From Paenibacillus polymyxa (GTDB lineage: Bacteria > Bacillota > Bacilli > Paenibacillales > Paenibacillaceae), in contig NZ_CP015423.1 in the NCBI RefSeq assembly GCF_001719045.1, positions 868,001 to 932,000 of the forward strand: a stretch of DNA of 64,000 nucleotides, given 5' to 3'. Positions within the stretch are counted from its first letter, which is position 1. Every line of letters begins with the position of its first letter. The notes beneath the pieces were generated by a model. That model was not told where the DNA came from, did not search any database, and saw nothing but the letters and a program-made list of their open reading frames with translations. Both the position numbers and the translations under genes were made by a program. This document shows positions 37,455-46,337 of the stretch, piece by piece.

Positions 37455-37494
37455 AAAAAGGCAGACCCAAAATAGCTGGCGGGTCTGCCTTTTT
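37455..37494. terminator. Bidirectional terminator
   Basis: Perfect 14-base stem (37455-37468 with 37481-37494) with A and T runs on both flanks, between the convergent terC and thiI genes. Confidence 0.92.
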
Positions 37495-37496
37495 GT

Positions 37497-38723
37497 TTAA
37501 AACCAATCTTCCTGTATAACTTCCTCTTTGCGCCCCTCTATAGCTCCGCCGGCCTCCAGGACAAGCGTCTCTGTTGTAGCCACAGCCTGTTCAATCAACA
37601 CATTTAAATCCCGAATAGAGGCTTCAATCTTTTGAACAACCCACAAATTTGGATTGGTCGTTGGGGATTTAGGAACAAACAATGTGCAGCAATCCTCATA
37701 GGGGAGGATCGATAGATCGTAGGTGCCAATCTGCTTTGCGATTTCCGTGATCTCCTGTTTATCCATCATTACGAGAGGTCGCAGCAATGGTAATTCTGTC
37801 GAACGGCCAATCACATTCATGCTGGATAACGTTTGACTAGCGACTTGCCCCAGACTGTCGCCTGTCACGAGTGCCAGTGCTCCTTCACGCTCAGCCAGCA
37901 TCGTGGCAATTCGCAGCATAGACCGTCTCATTAGCGTAATAATCAGATTATCCTGTCCAGTGCGCGTAAAGGCCGTCTGCACCTCTGTAAACGGTACAAG
38001 GTGGATTTTGATCCGACCCGCATAGCCTGCTAATACCCTTGCCAAATCAATAACCTTTTCTTTCGCACGTTCACTTGTAAATGGATAGCTATAAAAATGT
38101 ACACATTCGATTTCCAATCCTCTACGCATGGAAGACCATCCTGCTACCGGGCTGTCAATTCCACCAGACAGCAGCAGCATAGCTTTACCGTTCGTTCCTA
38201 ACGGAAAGCCCCCTACAGCCATAATAACATCGCTGAATATATAGGCCGCCTGCTCTCTAACCTCCACACGTAACTCAATATCTGGCTGATGTACATCGAC
38301 CCTCAACGCTTGAAACTCTCGTAATATAGGAGAACCAATTAAATGATTCATCTCTTGTGAGGAATGAGCAAACTCCTTCCATACTCTGCGGGCATTTACC
38401 TTGAACGTCGTTCCCTCGGTCACATTCAGCTCACGCATCAAAGCTACAGCGGTCTCAATGATAGCACCCAGCTCGACAGGAGCCATTTTGACAGGACTTA
38501 TTGTCGTGATGCCAAACACTTTTTGTAACACCTGAATGATCTGTTCATAAGGCTCTCCTCCAAGAACCACATAAATCCGTCCAAATTCCTTCCGCAAAGA
38601 AGCACCGGGAAAGGGTTTGAGCAGCAGCTTCACGTGATTCAGTACTGCCTTTTCAAAACGAGTCCGATTCTTCCCTTTTAATGTAAATTCACCAAAGCGA
38701 AGTAACAGCATATCATAGTGCAT
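37497..38723 (-). CDS. thiI: tRNA 4-thiouridine synthetase ThiI
   Basis: Activates U8 of tRNA with ATP and transfers sulfur from a cysteine desulfurase persulfide to make s4U. 408 residues: N-terminal ferredoxin-like domain, THUMP, then the PP-loop pyrophosphatase (LLLSGGIDSPVAGW). There is no C-terminal rhodanese domain, as in Bacillus, so it needs a dedicated desulfurase: the gene directly upstream. The conserved cysteines of YEDCCTLFVPK are candidate sulfur relay residues. ATG at 38723 one base after the desulfurase stop. Confidence 0.95.
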   Translation of the reverse strand: MHYDMLLLRFGEFTLKGKNRTRFEKAVLNHVKLLLKPFPGASLRKEFGRIYVVLGGEPYEQIIQVLQKVFGITTISPVKMAPVELGAIIETAVALMRELNVTEGTTFKVNARRVWKEFAHSSQEMNHLIGSPILREFQALRVDVHQPDIELRVEVREQAAYIFSDVIMAVGGFPLGTNGKAMLLLSGGIDSPVAGWSSMRRGLEIECVHFYSYPFTSERAKEKVIDLARVLAGYAGRIKIHLVPFTEVQTAFTRTGQDNLIITLMRRSMLRIATMLAEREGALALVTGDSLGQVASQTLSSMNVIGRSTELPLLRPLVMMDKQEITEIAKQIGTYDLSILPYEDCCTLFVPKSPTTNPNLWVVQKIEASIRDLNVLIEQAVATTETLVLEAGGAIEGRKEEVIQEDWF

Positions 38724-38724
38724 T

Positions 38725-39873
38725 TTAACGTTTCCACCTTTCAAGGGATTCCAGCTTGGCTACAGCCTTTCGCAGTGCAAGTATAAGCTCATCGATATCC
38801 TGTTCCGTATGTTCATCACCGAAGCTGATACGAATGCCGCCAGACGCTTCTGCCTCATTGCATCCCATCGCCAGCAGCACCCGACTGGGTTCAGCCAATT
38901 TCGAAGAGCAAGCCGATTTGGTGGATACTACCACACCTAATTGCTCCAGCGTATGCAGCATTACCTCGGCTTTCATGCCCGGATACGAAAAGTGGACAAT
39001 ATGCGGCGCTTCTTCCCCGCTATTCAGCCGCAGTTGAGGGAGTGTCTTCACTTCTGCGACCACCCGTTCTCTCCACTCGGTCATACGGCGTGCTGTCTCT
39101 ACTTGCCGTTCGCCCGCCAACCGTATCGCCTTAGACATACCGACAAGCACCGGTACATTTTCCGTACCTGCACGAAAACCCTGCTCCTGAGAGCCGCCAC
39201 TATGCAGTGGGAAAAGCTCTACACCTTCCCGAACGAATAGTAGTCCAGCACCTTTGGGTCCACGCAACTTATGCGCAGAGAGGCTGTACAGATCAGCCTG
39301 CCATCCCCGGATATCAACCGGTAGCTTTCCAAACCCCTGTACACCGTCAATATGAAATAGTACACGGGGGAACTGTTTCTTCAGCGCAACTCCGATATCA
39401 TGCAACGGTTGCACCCTTCCCGTCTCATTATTGACATGCATGATACTGACTAAAATCGTATCTTTACGGACAGCGGCACAAACCTGTTCGGCGCTCACAT
39501 GCCCTTCTGCATCGACAGGTAAAAATGTAACCTCAAATCCCAGATTTGTCAGTTGTCTGCAAGCTTCATACACCGACGGGTGCTCTGTCGATACAGTAAC
39601 AATATGCTTGCCTCTGGTCTGATACTGCAAAGCTGCTCCCTTGATAGCAAGATTGTTGCTTTCCGTTGCCCCAGATGTGAAGACAATCTCTGATGGATAC
39701 ACTTCCAAAGCCGCAGCACATACTTCGCGCGAACGCTTAAGTAACTTATCCGCATCCTCTCCATATCGATGCATCGAGGATGGATTCCCGTAGTGGCGTC
39801 TCATGATCTCGGCAACTGTTGTAATCACCTCTTCAAAAGGCGGAGTTGTCGCGGCATAATCAAAATATTTCAT
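38725..39873 (-). CDS. nifZ: Cysteine desulfurase (NifZ type, ThiI partner)
   Basis: PLP enzyme that takes sulfur from cysteine and passes it to ThiI for tRNA thiolation. 382 residues. PLP lysine in SLSAHKLRGPKG, catalytic loop cysteine in STKSACSSKL, N-terminal YFDYAATTPP. In B. subtilis NifZ is encoded beside thiI and is its sulfur donor. ATG at 39873 with AAGGGGAG; a longer frame to 39921 has no ribosome site. The stop and the thiI start are separated by a single base, so the two are translationally coupled. Confidence 0.93.
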   Translation of the reverse strand: MKYFDYAATTPPFEEVITTVAEIMRRHYGNPSSMHRYGEDADKLLKRSREVCAAALEVYPSEIVFTSGATESNNLAIKGAALQYQTRGKHIVTVSTEHPSVYEACRQLTNLGFEVTFLPVDAEGHVSAEQVCAAVRKDTILVSIMHVNNETGRVQPLHDIGVALKKQFPRVLFHIDGVQGFGKLPVDIRGWQADLYSLSAHKLRGPKGAGLLFVREGVELFPLHSGGSQEQGFRAGTENVPVLVGMSKAIRLAGERQVETARRMTEWRERVVAEVKTLPQLRLNSGEEAPHIVHFSYPGMKAEVMLHTLEQLGVVVSTKSACSSKLAEPSRVLLAMGCNEAEASGGIRISFGDEHTEQDIDELILALRKAVAKLESLERWKR

Positions 39874-39911
39874 TGCACTCCCCTTTTCCGCTCTATAACT
39901 GCTGCAACAAA

Positions 39912-39961
39912 AAAAGACCAAAACAGGGAAAGGCCGCTACATTATAGCGACACCCTTTCCC
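39912..39961 (-). terminator. Terminator of the transglycosylase gene
   Basis: 8-base GGGAAAGG/CCTTTCCC arms (39961-39954 and 39933-39926) with an inner CGCTA/TAGCG helix, followed by TGTTTTGG and then a T run on the minus strand. Confidence 0.7.
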
Positions 39962-40030
39962 CATATTGATCCTGTCTGCGGACCTAATCTAATTGAAATT
40001 ACGCACTTTTTTCGTTGTAAGCTATAGGGC

Positions 40031-40723
40031 TTAGATCGTATATTTTTCACGTGCATTTTGAATTTTGGTAATATATCTTTGCGTTTCCACCGGAAGCTTG
40101 TCCAGTACAGCCATTAACTGTTCATCACTATTTACACCAAGCCGCTGCACCCGTCCGGGACCTGCATTATATGCAGCCAGCGCCATATTTTCTTGTCCGT
40201 TAAACCGTTTAATCTGGTAAGACAAATAACGAACACCGGCATCAATATTTTGAACAGGATCATATGGGTCGCTGACTCCAAGGCCTTGAGCCGTAGCATC
40301 CATAAGCTGCATAAGCCCTTTGGCTCCGGCCGAAGAAGTGACCGACGGATTAAATGAAGATTCCGTATCAATAACCGCTTTAATTAACGCTACTGGAACG
40401 CCGTATTTCTGGCTAGCCTCGTTAATCAAATCATCATATGCTGTAGGTGTTGTGGGTCCGTCTGTTGCTGTGCTGGAAGGAGCGGGGTACAATGACGAAG
40501 CCGTTCCCCTCGAAGGTCCCAATTGAAGCCATAGCAAACCGTTTTCGTCTCTGGTAACATCACTTGAATTTTCTCGTGTCACAGCACCATCAGTTTCCAA
40601 CTGACCTACTTGTTCCAGTAATCCGGAAAAAGCGTCCGTTGTACCCGTCTGGGTTGTAGCACTCATATTATTTAACAGCTGCATGTCTAACATGGACTTG
40701 GACACGCGCGGATCAATTTGCAT
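40031..40723 (-). CDS. Soluble lytic transglycosylase, CwlQ-like
   Basis: 230 residues. The C-terminal SLT domain (IDTESSFNPSVTSSAGAKG, LMQLMDATAQGLG, ALAAYNAGPGRV) cleaves glycan strands with formation of 1,6-anhydroMurNAc; the catalytic glutamate is in DTES. The N-terminal 100 residues are low complexity, rich in Thr, Ser and Gly, without a signal peptide or membrane helix. B. subtilis CwlQ (YjbJ) has the same domain order and no classical signal. Export may use the flagellar or another route. ATG at 40723 with a weak GGGAA site. Confidence 0.88.
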   Translation of the reverse strand: MQIDPRVSKSMLDMQLLNNMSATTQTGTTDAFSGLLEQVGQLETDGAVTRENSSDVTRDENGLLWLQLGPSRGTASSLYPAPSSTATDGPTTPTAYDDLINEASQKYGVPVALIKAVIDTESSFNPSVTSSAGAKGLMQLMDATAQGLGVSDPYDPVQNIDAGVRYLSYQIKRFNGQENMALAAYNAGPGRVQRLGVNSDEQLMAVLDKLPVETQRYITKIQNAREKYTI

Positions 40724-40820
40724 GTGGTGTTCCCAACTTTCTATAGTTGTTATATCCCAAATAGCTTGTCATTACTGCTATGATACAACTTTTTACTATG
40801 TACTTCCATACCTTTTAATG

Positions 40821-40860
40821 AAAAAAAGCTCCGTTTCTGTCGAAAAGACAGTGGAGCTTT
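40821..40860 (-). terminator. Terminator after the small membrane protein gene
   Basis: AAAGCTCC/GGAGCTTT arms (40860-40853 with 40832-40825), an inner CTGTC/GACAG helix and seven T on the minus strand. Confidence 0.85.
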
Positions 40861-40944
40861 ATAAATCAGCTTTAATGTAATTATATCACTAAGATGATTT
40901 TTCTCGGATATACAAAAGAAAACTGAGCTTGTTCTCCAGTAGGG

Positions 40945-41337
40945 TCAACGAACAAACGGGATAAAAGCAAAATAACTCAATGTCGCCAGCGCCCCAAGAC
41001 CAATCGACCAAATGCCGGTCGTTTTGCTGCCATTCACATAAGCAAAAAAACCTAAAACTGCAGCAATAGGTCCCAGCACAATTGACCACATAAACAATGA
41101 GGCAATTCCTGCAGCCAGACCAATATAGCCAGAAATACGGCCACTATTGTTTATAACCTGCTCTTCACCCTTAACCTCATGTCGAGTCACAGCTGAGCCG
41201 GGAGCAACCTCTGCTGCATATTCCTCACGATCATTACGGCGCTTGGCAGATCGTTCATGAATGTGACGGGGGTAATCTACACGTTCGCGGCTAACATGCT
41301 CTTTACTCTGATGCTTGTCATTTTCATGATCTTCCAT
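40945..41337 (-). CDS. Small membrane protein with charged N-terminus
   Basis: 130 residues. The first 65 are very hydrophilic and rich in His, Glu, Arg and Lys. Two helices follow at about 70-98 and 102-128, with a glycine-rich GLAAGIASLFMW start and FFAYVNGSKTTGIWSIGLG loop, as in DUF4190-type proteins (e.g. YqfX-like). ATG at 41337 with GGAGGTG. It lies downstream of the DUF1540 gene at 41382 and probably shares its transcript, ending at the following terminator. Function unknown. Confidence 0.7.
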   Translation of the reverse strand: MEDHENDKHQSKEHVSRERVDYPRHIHERSAKRRNDREEYAAEVAPGSAVTRHEVKGEEQVINNSGRISGYIGLAAGIASLFMWSIVLGPIAAVLGFFAYVNGSKTTGIWSIGLGALATLSYFAFIPFVR

Positions 41338-41381
41338 AATAAACTGCACCTCCAAATGCGAAATGAATCGCGCAATAAAAT

Positions 41382-41609
41382 TTACACGGACTTCGGCTTA
41401 AAAGTGTGGCAACAGGTTGCGGCTGACGTGGCAGCCTTATCACGTTCTTCTGAACTGAAGCTTTCTCCCGCATATTCTTCTTTAAATTTCTTACCGGCAT
41501 GACCATCAACTTCAATCATGATTAAATCTGCCTTGCAAAAGTTGTTTTCTCCCCAATAATGGCAATTGGCTACGCTACACTTAACGATTGGCTTGGCCTC
41601 TTGGCTCAT
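41382..41609 (-). CDS. DUF1540 cysteine-rich small protein
   Basis: 75 residues. Cysteines in KCSVANCHYW, NNFCKAD and ATCCHTFKPK form the characteristic pattern of the DUF1540 family, likely a small metal-binding domain. Function unknown; often seen in spore formers. ATG at 41609 with GAGGTGA. 44 bases before the small membrane protein gene. Confidence 0.85.
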   Translation of the reverse strand: MSQEAKPIVKCSVANCHYWGENNFCKADLIMIEVDGHAGKKFKEEYAGESFSSEERDKAATSAATCCHTFKPKSV

Positions 41610-41687
41610 GATTATCACCTCGGATTCATTGTCCCCCCGCTACCCTGCACCTATGCGTTCATGGTATATGGCAGTTGGTGACATACG

Positions 41688-41745
41688 AAAAAAGCCGCTT
41701 CCTTCACCTCCTCCAAAATGGCAGGAAGCAAGTAGAAAACGGCTT
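41688..41745 (-). terminator. Terminator of the YpuI-like gene
   Basis: Two stacked helices: AAGCCG/CGGCTT (41745-41740 with 41697-41692) and GCTTCC/GGAAGC (41729-41724 with 41702-41697), followed by TTTTTT on the minus strand. Confidence 0.7.
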
Positions 41746-41796
41746 GCTTGTCTTGTTTTAGTTTTTGATTAGAATTGATCTTCCCCATTGAATGCT

Positions 41797-42303
41797 TTAG
41801 GCATGAGTACGTCGAGTCTGCATCCGGCGCTGAGTCAAATAGTCACTTTCATAATAAGTCAGATCATCACGCAATTCTTCAAAATTTTTCGTAATGTCCA
41901 TGATCACTTCGCGAGCGGCTGGCACTGGCGTTTTACGGAAGCGAATAGCATCTTGTCCCGTATACGCATAGCGTCCATCCTCTGCGTAAGATTCATTTTT
42001 GGGATAAAAAAAGCTGTTCACGCAGTCATGGTAAACGTTATACAATGCCTTCTCCGCAAAATCGACGTCAAAATTGGCACGGCGTAAAGCCACACCCAGC
42101 TTTTCATAAGATACTTCGGAAAAAACAAGGACATGACGGAGATCCGACAAAAGGCCTTTGTAAAAAAGTACGGACTCCTCATTGCCATCTGCAGCAAGTT
42201 GCGGCAGAGCATGCTCATTGAGGAATGTTTCCACCCGTTTCACGGCAGTTTTCAGTCTCTCCTGCGCCGACTCACATAATTTTTGTACGTTGACTGCTGA
42301 CAT
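41797..42303 (-). CDS. YpuI-like protein (DUF3907)
   Basis: 168 residues, soluble and mostly helical, no signal peptide. The closing pattern DLTYYESDYLTQRRMQ and the segment YPKNESYAEDGRYAYTGQDAIRFRK fit the DUF3907 family typified by B. subtilis YpuI. Function unknown. ATG at 42303 with GGGGGAG 8 bases upstream. Monocistronic and ended by its own terminator. Confidence 0.72.
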   Translation of the reverse strand: MSAVNVQKLCESAQERLKTAVKRVETFLNEHALPQLAADGNEESVLFYKGLLSDLRHVLVFSEVSYEKLGVALRRANFDVDFAEKALYNVYHDCVNSFFYPKNESYAEDGRYAYTGQDAIRFRKTPVPAAREVIMDITKNFEELRDDLTYYESDYLTQRRMQTRRTHA

Positions 42304-42488
42304 CAAGGCAGCTCCCCCTTATTTGTTGCTTGTTCATCAATTGGTTACCCGAAAATAGTCCCTTCTAACCGAAAGAGCTGTAATTTTCAGTATTTATCCT
42401 ACCACAAATGAGCATTGAAAGGTATAAAAACATGCCAACCTCCTCACGCTAAACCATAAATTTATGAATACTCAAGGAGGACGGTCCC

Positions 42489-44369
42489 ATGTCTCGGCGA
42501 AAATGGTTAAAACCCCTGCTCGGAGCAGCTGCCGGGGTGCTTCTCATCACACTGATGCTGCCTTCCCGTGATCACCGCCATACACCGCAGCCCGAATATA
42601 CGGCCAAGATGGTGCCACAGCAAGAGAAGCAGCTCAAAAAAGGAATGTTGGCTTTGGACCTGTCCGCTACGGATACCCTCACACGCATGGATGCAAGGCA
42701 GGATATTCAATACGTGATGCGGGAGCTTGATGGTAAAACTGCTGATCAGAAAAGGCAGTTTACCCGCACGCTCCAGCAATCGCACAGTCATCTTCATACG
42801 TTACTGTGGATTCACACACGCGACGGGAACACGAGCACCTATACGGGCGGTAAATCACAAACTCGTCTGCTGAGTCATCCTCAAATTAAAAGCAGTTTGG
42901 CCGCGGCTCGCCGTTCCGTCATGCAAAATAAATCCTACGAATCTGCTGCATTTCAGGCTGAAGGCGGTAAATATTTTGTCATGGCAGAACCATCTGCTGA
43001 CGGAACATGTGGCGTTGCTGCCCTGGTCAGTCAGCAAGTATTGCGAGACGTGGAGAAGCATCAGCGTAAGAATTTGCGGTTGATTCCCTATCCAAAAGAA
43101 GGCAGCTACAAAATCGAATCCGTACATCCCGACACATTGCACGATATTACTGTCAAGACGGGCCACGACAACGAAAATGCAAGTCATTATTTTGAAAACG
43201 AAATTGTCGTTCGCTTCCGTCACAATCCTGATTCACGACAACTGCAGGAAATTGCAGCAGATTTACACTGTGCGCCAGGCCGCAAGCTTGGTTATACCTA
43301 TGTATTTCATTCAGATAAGATGAACTTCAAGGAGCTAAAGCAATATTTTTCAAGAAAGTGGAACCCGCTTTATATTGAGCCTCACTATATGTATCTAACC
43401 AATGAGAAAACACCTATCCAAGCGGACAGCTCTATCCCCAATGATTTGCTCTTTTCCCGCTATCAATGGAATCTGCCGGCTACGGAAACCAACCGGGGTT
43501 GGAAATTAAGCAAAGGCAGCAAGGATGTAATTGTCGCTGTCGTAGATACGGGAGTAGATTTGGATCACCCCGACCTAAAAGGTCAAATCCTTTCAGGGCA
43601 TAACGTGGTAAACCCGTCTGAAAAACCTTATGATGACGTCGGTCACGGAACGCACGTCGCCGGCATCATTTCTGCCCTCGTGAATAATGCTGAGGGGGTC
43701 GCTGGCATGACATGGTACAACAAAGTCATGCCGATTAAGGTACTTGACCAATCTGGCTCCGGTACGACTTACTCGGTTGCAGAAGGTATTATATGGGCAG
43801 CTGATCATGGGGCCAAGGTCATCAATTTGAGTCTGGGCAATTACGCACAAGCTGAATTTTTGCATGATGCGATCAAATACGCCTATGATAAAGATGTCGT
43901 ATTAGTTGCAGCCACAGGTAATGACAATACGGAACGACCTGGCTATCCAGCAGCGTATCCAGAAGTATTTGCCGTTTCCGCTACAGATTCTTCTATGCAC
44001 CGTGCATCCTTTTCTAACTATGGAGATTATGTAGACGTCATGGCTCCAGGTGCAAGTATCGCCAGTACGTACCCAGGGAATCAATATGCTGCACTGTCAG
44101 GCACTTCCATGGCCAGTCCCCATGTATCAGCGCTTGCTGCACTGATTCGATCCATTAACCCCGATCTGACCAACAAAGAGGTAATGGAATTAATGAGAAG
44201 CAGCGTAATTGACTTGGGCACACCAGGGCATGACAAATATTTCGGGTATGGTCAAATTGACGTGTATAAAGCGTTGAAAGCAGCACAACGTCCATATGTT
44301 CCTTTGCAATTCTATCCACAGCATTTAAGTGACAAGTTAAAATCAATATTAAAGAAACTGGAAACGTAA
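42489..44369 (+). CDS. Subtilisin-family (S8) serine protease
   Basis: 626 residues. A basic N-terminus and one hydrophobic segment (LLGAAAGVLLITLMLP) act as signal peptide or anchor. A long pro-region of about 310 residues follows, including the EIVVRFRHNPDSRQLQEIA propeptide-like part. The S8 domain has the triad Asp353 (VVDTGVDLDHP), His389 (GHGTHVAGI) and Ser540 (GTSMASPHV). It lacks PA, fibronectin or SLH domains. ATG at 42489 with AAGGAGG 8 bases upstream. Monocistronic. An extracellular or spore-surface processing protease is likely. Confidence 0.93.
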   Translation: MSRRKWLKPLLGAAAGVLLITLMLPSRDHRHTPQPEYTAKMVPQQEKQLKKGMLALDLSATDTLTRMDARQDIQYVMRELDGKTADQKRQFTRTLQQSHSHLHTLLWIHTRDGNTSTYTGGKSQTRLLSHPQIKSSLAAARRSVMQNKSYESAAFQAEGGKYFVMAEPSADGTCGVAALVSQQVLRDVEKHQRKNLRLIPYPKEGSYKIESVHPDTLHDITVKTGHDNENASHYFENEIVVRFRHNPDSRQLQEIAADLHCAPGRKLGYTYVFHSDKMNFKELKQYFSRKWNPLYIEPHYMYLTNEKTPIQADSSIPNDLLFSRYQWNLPATETNRGWKLSKGSKDVIVAVVDTGVDLDHPDLKGQILSGHNVVNPSEKPYDDVGHGTHVAGIISALVNNAEGVAGMTWYNKVMPIKVLDQSGSGTTYSVAEGIIWAADHGAKVINLSLGNYAQAEFLHDAIKYAYDKDVVLVAATGNDNTERPGYPAAYPEVFAVSATDSSMHRASFSNYGDYVDVMAPGASIASTYPGNQYAALSGTSMASPHVSALAALIRSINPDLTNKEVMELMRSSVIDLGTPGHDKYFGYGQIDVYKALKAAQRPYVPLQFYPQHLSDKLKSILKKLET

Positions 44370-44382
44370 GATTCCTTATTGG

Positions 44383-44418
44383 AAAAAAGCAGCCATGTTG
44401 CTCCATGGCTGCTTTTTT
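44383..44418. terminator. Bidirectional terminator
   Basis: Perfect 15-base stem (44383-44397 with 44404-44418), 6-base loop, A and T runs on both flanks, between the protease gene and the convergent cotD-like gene. Confidence 0.93.
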
Positions 44419-44426
44419 GGGCTTTA

Positions 44427-44657
44427 TTAACGCTTGGAACTGCTGCGAACAGAACGCTTGCCATGGCTGCGAGTATGACAGCAAGGTTCTCCAGGATCCT
44501 TTATACTCACCGGAAATACGTGATGAGGCACAGGTACAATGTGCGTCTGATTTACAATTTCAATCGGATGAACCACAGGCACGACTTGTGGGAAAAATTG
44601 ATGATTTACAAATTGGATCGGTGGGCACACGATCGGGTCGTAAGGGCAATGACTCAT
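44427..44657 (-). CDS. CotD-like inner spore coat protein
   Basis: 76 residues rich in His, Pro, Val and Cys. MSHCPYDPIVCPP at the start, HPIEIVNQTHIVPVPHHVFP in the middle and GEPCCHTRSHGKR at the end match the CotD family. The HGKRSVRSSSKR tail is basic. ATG at 44657 with AAAGGAG 9 bases upstream. Expected to be expressed late in the mother cell, but I could not find a clear sigma-K site in the short upstream gap. Confidence 0.8.
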   Translation of the reverse strand: MSHCPYDPIVCPPIQFVNHQFFPQVVPVVHPIEIVNQTHIVPVPHHVFPVSIKDPGEPCCHTRSHGKRSVRSSSKR

Positions 44658-44745
44658 AATGTGCAACTCCTTTCGGTGAATTAGTACAGCATATTAAGAA
44701 GGCAGGTGCTGTGCTTGGATGTTTACCCCCTAATACAAATATCCC

Positions 44746-46221
44746 TTATAAAATAGGCTTCCGTTCAACAATGACCGAACGATCAAGCAGTTCACCCAAC
44801 AAACGGCACAGTTTGTGAAGACCTGTTTTAAGTGTTTCCTTGTCCGCATACGAAAAAGAAATACGGATATGATTACTGTCCATACCACCTGCATAGCAAA
44901 CTGCCCCAGGTAAAAAGGAAACGCCTTCTCGGTCAGCCAGCCGCTCCAATTCTGGAATATCAACATTAGGAGGAAGCTTAATCCACACATTTAGGCCGCC
45001 TTCGGGAGCATACCAGCTGACCTCTGGCGGAGCATAGCGCTGGAGCGTGTGCAATGCGACTGTCAACCGATCCCGCATTTGTTCCCGCAACCAAACAAGA
45101 TGCTGATCAAGTCGGTTCTTGATAAAGGGCAGTAGCGCTTTTTGTGTTAATAGAGGGCTCCCCAAATCCGTTGTAGACTTGGCAGCCACCAAACGATCCA
45201 TTACACTGCCCGTGGCCGCTACACAAGCTATACGGCAGCCGGGAGCAACGGTTTTGCTAAAGCTTTTGATATATATCACATGTCCTGACTGATCATGCGC
45301 CTTTATAGAGAGTGGCGGCTTTGTTTTATAATAAAGGTCGGAAAATGGATCATCTTCAACAATGAGACAATGATAACTTTGAGCTAGATCCAGTAATTGT
45401 GTGCGTCTGGCCATCGTTAAAGTTACTCCGGTAGGATTATGAAAAGTGGGTATCGTGTAGATCAGTTTTGGGGGATGAGTGTCGCAAAGACGTGTGAGGA
45501 TATCGATCCGCATGCCCTGCTCATCCATCGGAATCATAATTACTTTGGCACCACGACTGGTAAACACATCAATGGCCCCCGTATATGTAGGAGCCTCCAT
45601 GTAGACAACATCTCCAGAACCAACAAAAGTACGTGCCACCAAGTCAATCCCTTGTTGGGCACCACTGGTCACGAGTAGCTGTTCTGCCACTGTGCATATA
45701 CCGCGTTCGTTCAAGTGATCTACAAACACTTCCCTCAGCGCTAAATCACCTTCAAAAGTCCCATATGCCGCCATTGCATCGGGATTTCCAGAGGATAGAC
45801 GTTGAGTATCAGCAATGATTTCGCGTGTAGGAAGAAGCTCCGGTTGAATTGCTGCTATATGAAAAGAATAGGGAACCTGTCTGCTATGGTTAAAGTTTCT
45901 CCATAGCTGTGCGCGCGGCAAATAATCGATCAGCGACATTTGCCATGACAAATCCTGCGCTCCCTCACCTTGAACAGCTACCGAAGGCTCCGCTACATAG
46001 CAACCTTTTCCCTGTGTACAAGTAACCAAATGAATAGACTCCAGCTCAGCATACGCCTTGCTTACAGTTACGGGACTTACCGCAAGCAAGCTGGACAGAT
46101 GACGGACAGACGGAAGCTTTGTGCCCTGAGGCAGCAATCCAGACTGGATGCGATCTGCTAATGTTTTGGCAATCTGTAAATATAATTTGACACTGCTATT
46201 GCGGCTGAGATCAATATGCAT
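44746..46221 (-). CDS. MocR-type GntR/aminotransferase regulator
   Basis: 491 residues. N-terminal GntR winged helix (about 10-75: YLQIAKTLADRIQSG, LPSVRHLSSLLAVSPVTVSKAY). A fold-type I aminotransferase domain follows, with PLP lysine in YIKSFSKTVAPGCR and Asn/Asp ligands in FHNPTG and VEDDPFSDLY. MocR proteins sense PLP or an amino-PLP adduct and control vitamin B6, GABA or amino-acid genes. The divergent aminotransferase next door is the probable target. ATG at 46221 with GGAGGGG. Confidence 0.92.
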   Translation of the reverse strand: MHIDLSRNSSVKLYLQIAKTLADRIQSGLLPQGTKLPSVRHLSSLLAVSPVTVSKAYAELESIHLVTCTQGKGCYVAEPSVAVQGEGAQDLSWQMSLIDYLPRAQLWRNFNHSRQVPYSFHIAAIQPELLPTREIIADTQRLSSGNPDAMAAYGTFEGDLALREVFVDHLNERGICTVAEQLLVTSGAQQGIDLVARTFVGSGDVVYMEAPTYTGAIDVFTSRGAKVIMIPMDEQGMRIDILTRLCDTHPPKLIYTIPTFHNPTGVTLTMARRTQLLDLAQSYHCLIVEDDPFSDLYYKTKPPLSIKAHDQSGHVIYIKSFSKTVAPGCRIACVAATGSVMDRLVAAKSTTDLGSPLLTQKALLPFIKNRLDQHLVWLREQMRDRLTVALHTLQRYAPPEVSWYAPEGGLNVWIKLPPNVDIPELERLADREGVSFLPGAVCYAGGMDSNHIRISFSYADKETLKTGLHKLCRLLGELLDRSVIVERKPIL

Positions 46222-46245
46222 CGGAACTGTCCCCTCCAAAAATCA

Positions 46246-46274
46246 ACTGTTACATTTAGACGTTTACTGTTATA
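46246..46274. promoter_or_regulatory. Candidate MocR operator
   Basis: Direct repeat ACTGTTACA (46246-46254) and ACTGTTATA (46266-46274), exactly 20 bases apart start to start, two helical turns. MocR/PdxR regulators typically bind direct repeats in the divergent promoter. The second copy overlaps the -35 region of the aminotransferase promoter. A related inverted half-site (ACTGTA on the minus strand) lies at 46314-46309. Confidence 0.55.
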
Positions 46275-46292
46275 CTTCATTATCGATATAAT
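46263..46292 (+). promoter_or_regulatory. Promoter of the aminotransferase gene
   Basis: Perfect TATAAT at 46287-46292 with a weak -35, TTTACT at 46263-46268 (18-base spacer). A weak -35 overlapped by an operator half-site suggests activation by the regulator. Confidence 0.5.
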
Positions 46293-46337
46293 ACAACAAA
46301 TTTCATAGTACAGTATAGAACACAGGAGATGATTGGA

